Source: Pycnococcus provasolii (taxonomy: Eukaryota; Chlorophyta; Pseudoscourfieldiophyceae; Pseudoscourfieldiales). From it: a stretch of 64,000 nucleotides of DNA. Position 1 is the stretch's first letter. The number at the start of each line of letters is the position of its first letter. A model generated the notes under the pieces. It made no database searches and had not been told where the DNA came from. It was given only the letters and a program-made list of their open reading frames with translations. The position numbers and the translations under genes were made by a program. Shown here piece after piece: positions 47,762-57,198 of the stretch. The stretch lies in NCBI GenBank assembly GCA_049487715.1, contig CP150547.1, forward strand, positions 744,001-808,000, read 5' to 3'.

Positions 47762-49246
47762 TTACAGAATCAGCTTGCCTGAATCCTCGTCAGCCGGGAA
47801 CACGTCGCTCACTGCCGCCATATCCAGCTGGTCGATCGCGCCAAAGCTGCCGTAATCGCCAACACCAGCAAGGCCGTGTACACCGGGGCCTAGTGTAGTG
47901 CTCGGTAGAGGATCCAAAAACAAGTATTCGAGGTCATCGTCAGGCGGGCGCAAGTGAAACGCGCCGCCTGCCGCGGCAGCGGCATCGCTGGGTCCAGCAC
48001 CGGGCATTGGTGCGCCGGGCAGCCCTCCTCCATGCCGAGGTGGGGTGTTGTATACGCCACTGTTGCGCAAGCCTGCGGAGCTCAGCGCGTTCATAACCTT
48101 CGCATCCAAACCTCGGCCGTCAAGGCTCGGCTCGACAGCCGGGGATGGCACCGGACCACCCACCGCCGCGGCGGACGGTGCCATGGCGGCAGCTGCTGTG
48201 CCCATGCCACCTTCGGACGCCGACTCGGCGTTGCTAACAAGTATGATGTCGATGGGACCAGAGTAGCTCTTGAGGAGCATCTGGTAGCGACGCAGCGGAT
48301 GATCCGCAGCCTCGTCCGGGTCAAACACCTCGAGTGTTGTTCCCTGCGGTGCCCTCACCGCAATGAGCGTGTCATTCGCGAGCTCCGGGATGGACTGAAT
48401 CGCCTCCGCGGATACGTACAGCTTCGACTTCGCATCCGCGTCGGTGGCCAGGCCCTGCAGCGACGCGCGCACGCTTTCGATTGACTCCGTGAGCTGCCGC
48501 TCCTCCTCGTGTAGCCGCTCCACTTCGGCGAAGAGTTCGTCGTGCTCCACGCCACCGCTACCTCCCGTGGAGGCTGCCCGGCTTAGCCCGATGCCGCCGT
48601 GCGCAAGACCCTTCCACTGGATATTGTTTTTGCTCTTCTTCTCGATAAGCCCAATGCCCTCGAGCACGTTGGTGATGTCGTAGATGCGCCTCTTCTGCAC
48701 GCCGAGGTCCTTCGCGGCGGTGTTCAGATCGAGTATGCCACCTGGCGCGCCGTCAACGAGGTCGAGGAATCTGCGCGTGAGAAGGCCCAGGCTGCAGTCG
48801 TACCTGCTCGTCGTGCCTGGTGTAGACCTCGCCCCTGGCGTCGTCGTGGTTCCCGTGGTACCACCCGGCGTTTTGGGCTGCTGCTGCTGCCCGGATATGG
48901 ACATGGGTGTTCGCATAGGCGTGTTGGTGGTTGCGTTTGTGTCCTGCCCCTGGCTGTTCGCCGCACCCATTGGCCGCTTCGGCGTTCCCTCGGCGAGCGG
49001 CATGCGCACGTCCAGCGAGTCGTTTCTGTTGACGCCGTGCTTCGGCGGCGGCGGTGGCGGTGGCGGTAGTCCCACCCCCCCGTTGTAGTTTGGGTCGTGC
49101 TTTTCGAATGTGTGGTACTTCTGCGGAGGTGGTGGCGGCGGTGGCGCACCAACAGGTGGTGGTGGTGGTGGCGCCGCCCCCTTTGCTGTCGCGCCAGCTG
49201 CTTCTGCGGGCGCGGTTGTGGTTGTCGTGGTGGTTCCGTTTCCCAC
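47762..49246 (-). CDS. E2F: E2F-family cell-cycle transcription factor
   Basis: The DNA-binding winged helix is unmistakable: [53 protein letters not shown], including the RRxYD contact motif. A leucine-zipper/marked-box region follows ([21 protein letters not shown] to [15 protein letters not shown]), so it should pair with DP. The acidic end contains [11 protein letters not shown], possibly the retinoblastoma-binding segment. E2F with RBR controls G1/S genes in plants and green algae. The N-terminal third is polyPro/polyThr. The first in-frame ATG is at 49003, inside the Pro-rich part. The frame upstream is open to a TAG at about 49265 that could be a splice acceptor, so an upstream exon is likely. 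Confidence 0.9.
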   Translation of the reverse strand: MGNGTTTTTTTAPAEAAGATAKGAAPPPPPPVGAPPPPPPPQKYHTFEKHDPNYNGGVGLPPPPPPPPKHGVNRNDSLDVRMPLAEGTPKRPMGAANSQGQDTNATTNTPMRTPMSISGQQQQPKTPGGTTGTTTTPGARSTPGTTSRYDCSLGLLTRRFLDLVDGAPGGILDLNTAAKDLGVQKRRIYDITNVLEGIGLIEKKSKNNIQWKGLAHGGIGLSRAASTGGSGGVEHDELFAEVERLHEEERQLTESIESVRASLQGLATDADAKSKLYVSAEAIQSIPELANDTLIAVRAPQGTTLEVFDPDEAADHPLRRYQMLLKSYSGPIDIILVSNAESASEGGMGTAAAAMAPSAAAVGGPVPSPAVEPSLDGRGLDAKVMNALSSAGLRNSGVYNTPPRHGGGLPGAPMPGAGPSDAAAAAGGAFHLRPPDDDLEYLFLDPLPSTTLGPGVHGLAGVGDYGSFGAIDQLDMAAVSDVFPADEDSGKLIL

Positions 49247-50821
49247 CGGAAAGAGCGCGCGCGTCGACGAGAACTAGTACGTCGAGAAGAAGTAGAAAGA
49301 GTGTGTGAAGTGTGATTGCGCGTGAGTCATATGAGTTTTTTTATGTATGCGGTCAGGAAAAAAAAACCTGAAGGCTGAAAGCGGCTCTTCCTTCCCCTGC
49401 GCCATTCCTTCCTTCCGCCATCCGCGTCGTTTTCGATGACGCACTGGTCATCATCACCGGGAAAACGAGTACAACACGCCCCGAACACACACACACACCC
49501 GGGTCCCAGCAAACACAACATATATAACCTAACCCACCAATGATGACATTGGTGAAGAACACACAACACACGTACCATAGATACAGGTCCTAGACTCTAG
49601 CCTAGATACACACCACCAACCAACGAGCAAATATCTACAGTATCCTTCACGAGGCACAATACAACAAACCGAAGACAAACGGCAATACGGCAGCAACAAT
49701 ACTGCGAAGACACACGAAGACACGCGTGAATGCTACTAATACAGTACAACAGCAAACTGCACAAACTGCACAAACAGGTGCTGGTCGAGCTGGTGCTGTT
49801 GTTGTTGTTGTTGCTGATGATGCCGGCAATGCAGACCCTAGAGGGGCGTGAGGTTGGTTGCGCGCGCAAAGACGAGGGAGGGGCACCAAAGGGGGAGCGA
49901 GGGAGGGGAGGGGGAGGTCTCCGGAGGGTGGTGGTTTCTGCCCTAACCCGGCCCCGGGCTGCCGGGGGGGGCAGTGGACTGGGCGGGGGAGGGGAACTGC
50001 CGAACTGGGGTGCCCTAATATTGCTTCTCTTTTGCTTTCCCGCTTTGGGGACCCAAGGCGAGACCCAAGGCGCCCCTCTAACCCACTTGGCAATTCTCTT
50101 TTCTTGTTTTTTTTCACCTTCTTTCCCCTCTTCTCACACACTACCCTACGGGTACACAGCACAGCCGCACCTGGCACGTGGCTGGAAGGTGGAGGGGGTT
50201 TTCATCTTGCATCTTTCCACTTTCCAGCTGCCCAGAACAATGGCAGGAGGAGGCCTGCTTTGCAATTATTTCTTTTCAGTTTTCAGGCCTTTTCACCTCC
50301 TTCTTCTCTTTCTTTCTCAGGTTCCTTTCTCATGACATGACCCGTTCTCCTTGCCGTATTCTTACCTTGAGCCATGTCTGAGCTTGTCAGCTTGTTGGTT
50401 TGGTTTGGTTGGCTTGAGGCTCAAGGAGATCGGATCGTGTGCTGCTTTGTGTGGCGCTTGGCTGTGCTGCTTGGCTGGTTGGGTGTACCAAGCTAGCGTG
50501 TTTGGGAGATGAAAGAAAGTGGCGCAGAGTTTTCCTAGCAAGGTGTCCAACAAAATCGACGTCAAGTGATTCGAAAGAGCCACGAACTCACGAAGGGACG
50601 ACAATCAAGCAAGCCGATCGAAGCCCGGGCGCTGGGGGTGTTACCAAAAGGTGTTACCAACAGGTGTTACCAGCCAGGTGCCAGCTCATCGGTGGGCAGA
50701 AGTCAACGACATCATCATCAAAAACCCACAACGGATTGCACGCCATCACTACGCCTCGCTTGTCTTATGATAAGATAAGGCAAGGCGGCCGGCCGCAGAC
50801 TCGCAGACGTGAGACCAGCAT
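49247..50821. promoter_or_regulatory. Divergent intergenic region E2F/AnmK, 1.6 kb
   Basis: No gene with a recognisable product. A TTATATAT box and TTAGGTTA lie at about 49515-49530 on the minus strand, suiting an E2F promoter and first exon. There is a CACACA run at about 49485-49497, a TTG run at about 49797-49817, a G-rich tract at 49865-50000 and CT-rich stretches. Three GGTGTTACCA copies occur at 50637-50672 upstream of AnmK. Confidence 0.5.
50637..50672 (+). repeat. Three GGTGTTACCA direct repeats at 13-nt spacing
   Basis: Exact copies at 50637-50646, 50650-50659 and 50663-50672, 150-185 nt upstream of the AnmK ATG. Each is nearly symmetric, so they could be protein-binding sites. Confidence 0.75.
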
Positions 50822-51925
50822 ATGGAGCATATGGATACCCCTACCCCAACAAATATGCTCGCCGTTGGTCTTATGTCCGGAACGTCGCTGGACGGATTGG
50901 ACGTCGTTTTGGTGTCGTTCCAGCTTTCTGGAACGTCGTCATCACCGTCGCCAACGTTCCGCATCGTGAACTTCGAATCCAGGAAATATCCACCCACGCT
51001 CCAAAATCAACTAGAAAGGGCTCACCTGCTCTCTCTCGAGCAGTTTTTCGTCTTGGACCGCGCGTGGGCGGAGTTCGCGGCAGAAGTCGTCAAGCAGGTT
51101 TGTGGAAAGCACCTCGACGACGTCGCGGTCATCGCTTCACACGGGCACACTGTGCTGCACAGTCCACCGACGTACACCGTTCAGCTGGGAAGCGGCGCCG
51201 TGCTTCACGCGCGACTCGAGAGGCCAGTCGTGTGCGACTTCCGATCACTTGACGTCGCGTTGGGAGGACAAGGTGCACCACTTGTTCCAGTCGCTGACGC
51301 TCACCTCTTTGCACAATACGGTGCGACGCTCAACCTCGGCGGATTCGCAAACGTGAGAGACGCTGCCACGGGTGCTAGCTGGGACATAGCACCGTGCAAT
51401 ACACTGTTGAATCGACTCGCGCAGCGCGAAGGTCTCGACTACGACGACCGTGGCGCACTGGCGAAACAGGGTGTCATCAATCAAAGCCTTCTCGACGCGC
51501 TTCAGGCAATCCCGCACCACAAAGCACCACCGAGTCGAAAGTCTAGCCTAAGCCGTGAGTGGGCGGAACAGCACGTCTGGCAACTCTTTGACAACGCTGC
51601 CGCTTCTTCCACAACGCGCGATCTCCTTGCAACGTCCGTCGCGTACATTGCCGACGTCGTCTCGCGCGATTGCCCGCCAAACACCACCGTGCTTGTCACG
51701 GGAGGCGGTGCGTACAACGACTTTCTGCTGTCGAGAATGAGTGAGCACGGAAGAGCAAGGTCCGTTGAATTTGTCGTGCCGGAGGATAACGCTGTCGTGG
51801 AAGGGAAGGAAGCTGTTTGTTTCGCCTACCTGGGTGTGCTGCGCATGAGAGGCGAGCCGAATGCTGACATCAAAGCCACAGGCGCATGTCGTGCATCCAT
51901 CGGCGGAGCGCTGTGGGGTGTGTAG
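50822..51925 (+). CDS. anmK: Anhydro-N-acetylmuramic acid kinase (AnmK)
   Basis: 367 residues with the AnmK signature throughout: VGLMSGTSLDGLD (phosphate loop), ASHGHTVLHSP, GAVLHARLERPVVCDFRSLDVALGGQGAPLVP, LNLGGFANV, CNTLLNRLAQREGLDYDDRGALA and LVTGGGAYND. AnmK phosphorylates and opens 1,6-anhydroMurNAc to MurNAc-6-phosphate in peptidoglycan recycling. The short form and the DFRSLDVALGGQGAPLVPVAD segment resemble the Bacteroidetes group rather than proteobacterial AnmK. It has no transit peptide; starts at residues 1, 4 or 12 are all possible. Its GC content and codon use look like its neighbours, so if transferred it is long settled here. Confidence 0.93.
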   Translation: MEHMDTPTPTNMLAVGLMSGTSLDGLDVVLVSFQLSGTSSSPSPTFRIVNFESRKYPPTLQNQLERAHLLSLEQFFVLDRAWAEFAAEVVKQVCGKHLDDVAVIASHGHTVLHSPPTYTVQLGSGAVLHARLERPVVCDFRSLDVALGGQGAPLVPVADAHLFAQYGATLNLGGFANVRDAATGASWDIAPCNTLLNRLAQREGLDYDDRGALAKQGVINQSLLDALQAIPHHKAPPSRKSSLSREWAEQHVWQLFDNAAASSTTRDLLATSVAYIADVVSRDCPPNTTVLVTGGGAYNDFLLSRMSEHGRARSVEFVVPEDNAVVEGKEAVCFAYLGVLRMRGEPNADIKATGACRASIGGALWGV

Positions 51926-52034
51926 ATGATTTTCATTGTGTGTATTTTGTGTACAGTTGTGTGTAAAGTACATGATTGCAAGACGAAGTAAAACCCAGTT
52001 CCATTACTGAAATAAGAAATGAGCGATCTTAAAT

Positions 52035-53469
52035 TTATGCCCGCGCATTTTTTTCGAGAACGTCGTAATTCAGCCGAATCAAGTCTAGCGGAGGGCTCGC
52101 CTTGTAGGTCAGAGGTCCACCTCCGTTAGGAAGGTGAGTGGGCATTTTCTGCCCCGCCGACCATTCGCGCGTGATGTCGCGAGCCTCGTGCAGCCTGTAG
52201 CGTGGCATCGTGGGGAACAGGTGGTGCACAAGCTGCACGTCCATGCCTCCCCAGAGCCACCTCTCGGCGGCGCTACCGCAATCCGCGTCGTGCGTCGTCG
52301 CAAATTGTACGGCGACAAAGTCGTCGGCGCCGCCGTCCGCCGCCTCGATCGCCGCGCGATCCTCGGCAGACATCATGTGCTCCACCTGGTGCGTGGCGGT
52401 GACGATCGCCCCGCAGAGGAAGCCGGCGACGGCGATGGAGCTCAGCGCCACCGGCGCACCAAGGGTGTGCAGCCAGGCGGCGTTGACCGCAAACATCGCG
52501 AGCATGCCCCAGTCGCGCCGGCGAACCGCGCAGTCGATCGAGCGGTATCGCCACAGGAAGTAGGTGAATGCGTAGAACGGGTACCCAGTCAGGTGCTGCC
52601 ACCTGCGAAGTCCGGTGACGTCACTTCGCCCGCTTTCCGACGGAGGTCGAAGGTAATACAGTGGCTCGAGCTTGATGTCGCCGTCGCGTCCTTCGGTGTT
52701 GGTGAACGAGTGGTGCATGCTGTGCTTCGTCGCCCACCACTCGGAGTCAAAGGCGTTCAGCAGGGCGGGGATGCGGCGGTTCAGGCGACACCACCACCCC
52801 TTCCCGTGGATCATGTCGTGGCCAAGCCACCCACCCTGCTGCTGCGCGACGCCGAGAACGACTGCAGCCAGCGGCGGTGCAAACGTTGCGGGGTTGTACG
52901 CCATGTACGATCCCACGACGTACAGACCAAGCGTGGTTGCAAACGACGTTGCTTCCTGCCACGGATTGCGCTCGAAGAAGCCGTTCGTCTCGAAGTACGA
53001 GCGCAGCTCCTGGAACGCCGAGGAGAGTTCGGCGGACTCTCCTGACGGCTGAAAGCTCCGCGACCCTTGTGCCGCTGACGGCGGCATCTCCAGCTTTGGG
53101 AGCTTCGCGAGACGTTCCGCCGCCTCGCCGTTGACGTCGCGACCGCCGTGCAGCGCCCAGAACACGCCCGACGCGTCGCGTCCGTCGAGCAGCTCGATGA
53201 ACGCGCGTCCTCCGGGGTGCGCCTTCGCCCAGCCCGTGCAGTCGTACCACGTGCCGTCAATTTTGAGGTGCACCTTTTTCCCGCGTCTTTGTTCGTCGGC
53301 GATGAAGGAGAAGTCGTCGTCACGGGGGGCGACGCCTGACGACGACGGCGCGCGCACGCACACCACGACACGCACGCACACCACGTGAGCGGCCAAGACG
53401 AGAGGCCAGTCCCAACCCAGGAACACCACCACCAACACCACGAACGTTGTTATGTAAACACGGAGACAT
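52035..53469 (-). CDS. Front-end fatty-acid desaturase with N-terminal cytochrome b5
   Basis: A cytochrome b5 domain (WYDCTGWAKAHPGGRAF, heme-binding HPGG) is fused to a desaturase with the three His boxes GHDMIHGKGWW, KHSMHHSFTN and QLVHHLFPTMPRY. The Gln in the third box is the mark of front-end (delta-4/5/6/8) desaturases used to make polyunsaturated fatty acids. Regiochemistry cannot be read from sequence. The main frame has no ATG before the b5 domain. The ATG at 53469 starts a different frame (MSPCLHNNVRG, then Arg/Gly/Val-rich) that looks like a plastid transit peptide and needs a frame change near 53340, by an intron or an indel near the C6 run at 53323-53328. Domain call is firm; the N-terminus is unresolved. 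Confidence 0.88.
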
Positions 53470-53649
53470 CGGAGACACAGGCGAGTACGATGTGAACCAC
53501 ACAAAAATGGCGAACCAAAACCACCAATTCCAAACCCAGACTCAACCCAGGCCAGGGGCCAAAGAGAACGAGGGGCTCAGATTGGCTGGGCGAATCAGAA
53601 ATCTTGTGGTGGAAACCCGGAAATCAGAAAAAAATCTAACTCAGACGAA

Positions 53650-53681
53650 CTAGGGTTAGCTTAGGGTTAATTAGGGTTCCC
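53650..53681. repeat. TTAGGG telo-box cluster upstream of the desaturase
   Basis: CTAGGGTTAGCTTAGGGTTAATTAGGGTT: three TAGGGTT boxes with short spacers in the 270-nt gap 53470-53739, which separates two minus-strand genes. A CTACCATAG motif follows at 53688. Confidence 0.8.
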
Positions 53682-53739
53682 ACGACTCTACCATAGTCTA
53701 AATCTCACGTCTCAATTTACTTACGATAGGAGAACTGCT

Positions 53740-55239
53740 TTAACTCGAACGCACCACCACCCGCGCCGCGAGCTCCGCGAGCGCGTCGCGACACCGAGTC
53801 GCGTGCGTGCCCGTCTGTGCAACGCGACGCGAGCAAGGAAGGCTCATGCACGCGTCGCGAGCCATCGTCGCGTGGTAGGCGGCGAGCTGCCGCGTGCGCT
53901 CCACCGCATCGCCGGAGAGCACGATCTCCAGAGCGCGCGCGACAGCGCCGTCGCCGCGGAACTTGTTCGACGCCATCGCGCGCAATTCGTCGCTTCCCTC
54001 CATCGCGTAGAGAACGGGGAGCGTAACGAGCCCATTCGCCATGTCCGCGCCGCCGCCAGGCTTGCCTAGCTCGGCGTTGTCGACGTCGAAGTCGAGTGCG
54101 TCGTCGACGAGCTGGAATGCGATGCCGAGGTGCTTGCCGTACAGGTGCGCGCTTCGCCTTTCCTCGGCCGTCGCCCCGCCGAGCACTGCCACCGCCTCGC
54201 AGCTGTGCGCGAGCAGCGATGCCGTCTTGTAGTATGTCTTCTTCATGTAGTGATCGTAAGAAAGGCGCTCCGTGCGGTCGGCGTTCAGCTGCATCACCTC
54301 GCCGGCAACAAGGTGCTCGAGCACCGTCGACAGCAGCACGATGACGTCGGGGTCGCGCAGGTTCGCCAGTTGCACGGACGCCCGAGCGAGCAGGAAGTCT
54401 CCCGCAAGCACCGCGAGCTTGTTCGACGCGTGCGCGTTCAGACTGGCAACGCCGCGCCGCGTGTCTGCGCCGTCGACGACGTCGTCGTGCAGCAGGCTGG
54501 CGACGTGAATCAGCTCGGTGATCTCCGCGAGGCGCTGCTGCCTGCTTCGCAAGTACGACGGCGCGTCAGCCGTCTCGTCGACGGCGGTGAGATGCGCGGC
54601 GGGTGCCGCGCGGTCGACATCCGCGACGTTCGGCGGTCTTTCGGAGCCGGACAGCACGCTCGCAAGCAGCAGGAGCACGGTAGGCCTGACGCGCTTTCCC
54701 GACGCGCCTTGCGCGAAGAAGTAGTCCGCCGCGTCTCCAAGCATTGGTACGTCGGTGGCAATCGAGCGCCGCATGCGTTCGCCGACGTTTGAGATCTCGT
54801 CGCGCACGAGCGCGAACGGGTCGTGCGCCTGCGGGTTGGGCTTTGCCAGCGGCGTTTGCGAGTTGCACGGCGGCGGCGCCTGGTGAGGGAGGCACGAGAA
54901 CAGGCCGTTTAAAGACGAGAAGGAGGAGGAGGACACCGCCGCCGAGTCGCCTCTCAAGTCGGGTGCGTTAGCAGCGAGCGACGTGAAGCCCCTTCTTTGT
55001 GTGTACTGCAAATTATTCGTTCGGATCGTTTGTGGAGTCGGCGGTGATGGTTGCGCGGAGGCTGCACTGGAAGGAGGAGGGGATGGAGGGGAAGCCAAAG
55101 TGCAGCTTCCGCACAAGGCGGCGTGTGACGAAAAAGAGAGCGCACCACAGACTACTACAGAGTGAGTCACTCTCAATGGAGATCCTTTTAGACACAGTTG
55201 CACTGCTTGCACTGTTGTTGTTGTCGCCATTCCTGACAT
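53740..55239 (-). CDS. SPS: Trans-prenyl diphosphate synthase, plastid, solanesyl/geranylgeranyl type
   Basis: The ATG at 55239 gives 499 residues with a long transit-like N-terminus (about 130 residues with Ser/Pro). The prenyltransferase core shows GKRVRPTVLLLLAS, the first aspartate motif LLHDDVVDGADTRRG, GDFLLARASVQLA, and the second FQLVDDALDFD. The residues five and four positions before the first motif are small (HVASLL), consistent with long-chain products, as in solanesyl diphosphate synthases (plastoquinone side chain); geranylgeranyl production cannot be excluded. The gene is divergent from a homogentisate prenyltransferase, which uses such products. Confidence 0.88.
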   Translation of the reverse strand: MSGMATTTTVQAVQLCLKGSPLRVTHSVVVCGALSFSSHAALCGSCTLASPPSPPPSSAASAQPSPPTPQTIRTNNLQYTQRRGFTSLAANAPDLRGDSAAVSSSSFSSLNGLFSCLPHQAPPPCNSQTPLAKPNPQAHDPFALVRDEISNVGERMRRSIATDVPMLGDAADYFFAQGASGKRVRPTVLLLLASVLSGSERPPNVADVDRAAPAAHLTAVDETADAPSYLRSRQQRLAEITELIHVASLLHDDVVDGADTRRGVASLNAHASNKLAVLAGDFLLARASVQLANLRDPDVIVLLSTVLEHLVAGEVMQLNADRTERLSYDHYMKKTYYKTASLLAHSCEAVAVLGGATAEERRSAHLYGKHLGIAFQLVDDALDFDVDNAELGKPGGGADMANGLVTLPVLYAMEGSDELRAMASNKFRGDGAVARALEIVLSGDAVERTRQLAAYHATMARDACMSLPCSRRVAQTGTHATRCRDALAELAARVVVRSS

Positions 55240-55813
55240 GATTCGCACTAGGGTGAGGGATGGGAAGCGCGTCGACGTCGACGGGTCCCGTACTTCCTAC
55301 TTTGGTACAGGGGGAGAGTGCTGGAGAGGGTCCCAAGAAGATCTGAGCAGGGTTTCGGGGAGGGAGGGCCCGGGGGGTTTGCTGGAATGCTGGGGCCTCC
55401 CCGTCTGCCCGTTGTCTTGTCGGCGCCGTGAGATTTCGTTGCCATAGAGTAGTACTTAGTCTATGGAGCAAAAAATCATCCCGCTCCCCCTCAATTTCAA
55501 TTGCAAAGAGTTTCATCGGGGGGTTTGGTCGGGGTTTGGTTTGGGGGTTTGGTTTTGGTTTTAGGTTTGGGGGTTTGGTTTGGGGGTTTGGTTTGGGGGT
55601 TTGGTTTGGGGGTTTGGTTTGGGTTTTAGGTTTGGGGGTTTGGTTTGGTTTTGGATTTTGGTTTGGGGGTTTGGGTTTTAGGTTTGGGTTTTAGGTTTGG
55701 GGATTTTTCTTCTTCTTTTCTTCGCTCTGACCGAACGCTCTGACGCCTCTCAGGAAAAAGTTCCGGCCAGTTCTCGCCCGCCAAAGGTGTCCCGTGCCGT
55801 TTGATTCCACAAC
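55240..55813. promoter_or_regulatory. Divergent intergenic region with G/T-rich array (SPS/homogentisate prenyltransferase)
   Basis: 574 nt between two prenylquinone-pathway genes reading outwards. It contains CATAGAGTAG...CTATGG (about 55443-55465) and a 190-nt GGTTTGGGG-type array (55515-55706). No gene is seen in it. Confidence 0.6.
55515..55706. repeat. GGTTTGGGGGTTT / GGTTTTAGG G-rich array
   Basis: A long run of GGTTTGGGGG and GGTTTTAGGTTTGGGG units, G-rich on plus. It resembles a highly degenerate telomere-type array and has strong G-quadruplex potential. Confidence 0.9.
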
Positions 55814-57127
55814 ATGGTGGTGGCGATCAAGACGACGACGACCTTGCGAAAGCCGCCTGGTTGGTGTCATGGTGGTGCGAGTCGTGCTTGCAGTCGACAA
55901 CTCCACCAAACTGTCATGACGTATTGTCGTCGTCATAATCCATCTTCTACCTTTTTATTAGCGAACCATTCTTGTAATAGCCGACCTGATCATCGTTGTA
56001 GGCGGCGCCTACAACCTCTGGCGGCATCTCTAGGTAAAGACGATCTCCCTCGTGGGACACCAGGAACACAAGCAGAGAACGCCGCCGCCGCCGCCGCTGG
56101 CAGCAGCAGCAACGAAAGTCAGGCTGCAGTCACAACAACCACGCCACAAATAACGCCAGGAGCACTCTGGCGATTCAGCCGACCGCACACCATCTGGGGA
56201 ACCGCCATCTCCGTCGTATCCATCAGCCTGCTCGCATTCCTGCAGCACGTCGCCGCCGCCGCCGCTGACGCCTTCCTCTTCAACGCGCCCGCACCGGCCG
56301 TGCCTTGGATGCCCTTCGCCGCGACGCTCGCGAGCGCGCTCGTCGCCGCGCTGCTGGCGAACGTTGCCATCGTCGGCATCAACCAGGTATACGACGTGGA
56401 AATCGATCGCATCAACAAGCCTGAGTTGCCGCTTGCCGCAGGCGAGATGTCCGTTGCAACGGGCAAGGCGGTTAGCATCGCGTGCGCCATCGTGGCGCTC
56501 GCTTGTGCCGCTGTCGCAGGAACCCCGAGCCTTCTCGCCACCGTCGGCGCGTCGCTCGCGCTCGGATTTGCCTACTCCGTAGATCTGCCGTTCCTGCGGT
56601 GGAAGCGCAATCCAACGCTGGCAGCCGCATGCATTTTTGGCGTGCGTGCCATCGCAGTGCAACTCGGCTTCTACGACCATGCGTCCGTTTCGCTCGCGCG
56701 CGCCAGCGGATGGCCTATGGTGCCGCCTCCGCCCGCAGCCGTGTGGTTTGGCGTGTGTTTCATGACGGCATTCTCCGTCGCCATCGCACTGTGCAAGGAC
56801 CTACCCGACACCGCGGGAGATGCAAAACACGGCGTGCGCACGATGTCCGTGCGCGCCGGACGAAAGGGTGTCTTCCGATTCGCCGTGGCCATGCTGCTGT
56901 GCACGTACGCGCTCGCGGCATCCGTCATCTTCATCGCCGGTCTCGGAGGAGCGTTCCTACCCGTGAACGTTGTCACCGCGCTCGCGCACGTTGCGCTCGG
57001 CGCCGTGCTCTTCCTCAACGCGCGTCGCGTCGACGCCGACGACGACGGCGCCATCAAGCGCTTCTACATGATGGTCTGGAAGCTCTTTTACGCCGAGTAC
57101 TTCCTGCTTCCATTCGTTTACCTGTGA
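55814..57127 (+). CDS. Homogentisate prenyltransferase (phytyl/solanesyl type, UbiA family)
   Basis: 437 residues. A transit-like lead (Arg/Ser/His-rich, about 90 residues) precedes the UbiA core: LWRFSRPHTIWGTAISV, the first motif NQVYDVEIDRINKPELPLAAGE (about residue 190), KRNPTLAAACIFGVRAIAVQLGFY, and the second motif CKDLPDTAGDAKHGVRTMSVRAG. NxxxDxxxD plus the RPHT start places it with HPT (VTE2) and HST enzymes, which prenylate homogentisate for tocopherol or plastoquinone. The adjacent long-chain diphosphate synthase favours HST, but this is inference; a phytyltransferase is equally possible on sequence alone. ATG at 55814. Confidence 0.88.
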   Translation: MVVAIKTTTTLRKPPGWCHGGASRACSRQLHQTVMTYCRRHNPSSTFLLANHSCNSRPDHRCRRRLQPLAASLGKDDLPRGTPGTQAENAAAAAAGSSSNESQAAVTTTTPQITPGALWRFSRPHTIWGTAISVVSISLLAFLQHVAAAAADAFLFNAPAPAVPWMPFAATLASALVAALLANVAIVGINQVYDVEIDRINKPELPLAAGEMSVATGKAVSIACAIVALACAAVAGTPSLLATVGASLALGFAYSVDLPFLRWKRNPTLAAACIFGVRAIAVQLGFYDHASVSLARASGWPMVPPPPAAVWFGVCFMTAFSVAIALCKDLPDTAGDAKHGVRTMSVRAGRKGVFRFAVAMLLCTYALAASVIFIAGLGGAFLPVNVVTALAHVALGAVLFLNARRVDADDDGAIKRFYMMVWKLFYAEYFLLPFVYL

Positions 57128-57198
57128 AATTGTTGGTGTGAGATCTTTTCAAGTTGTTACAGAACTTTGTGTTGTTGCATGCATCGTCGCTAGTCCTA

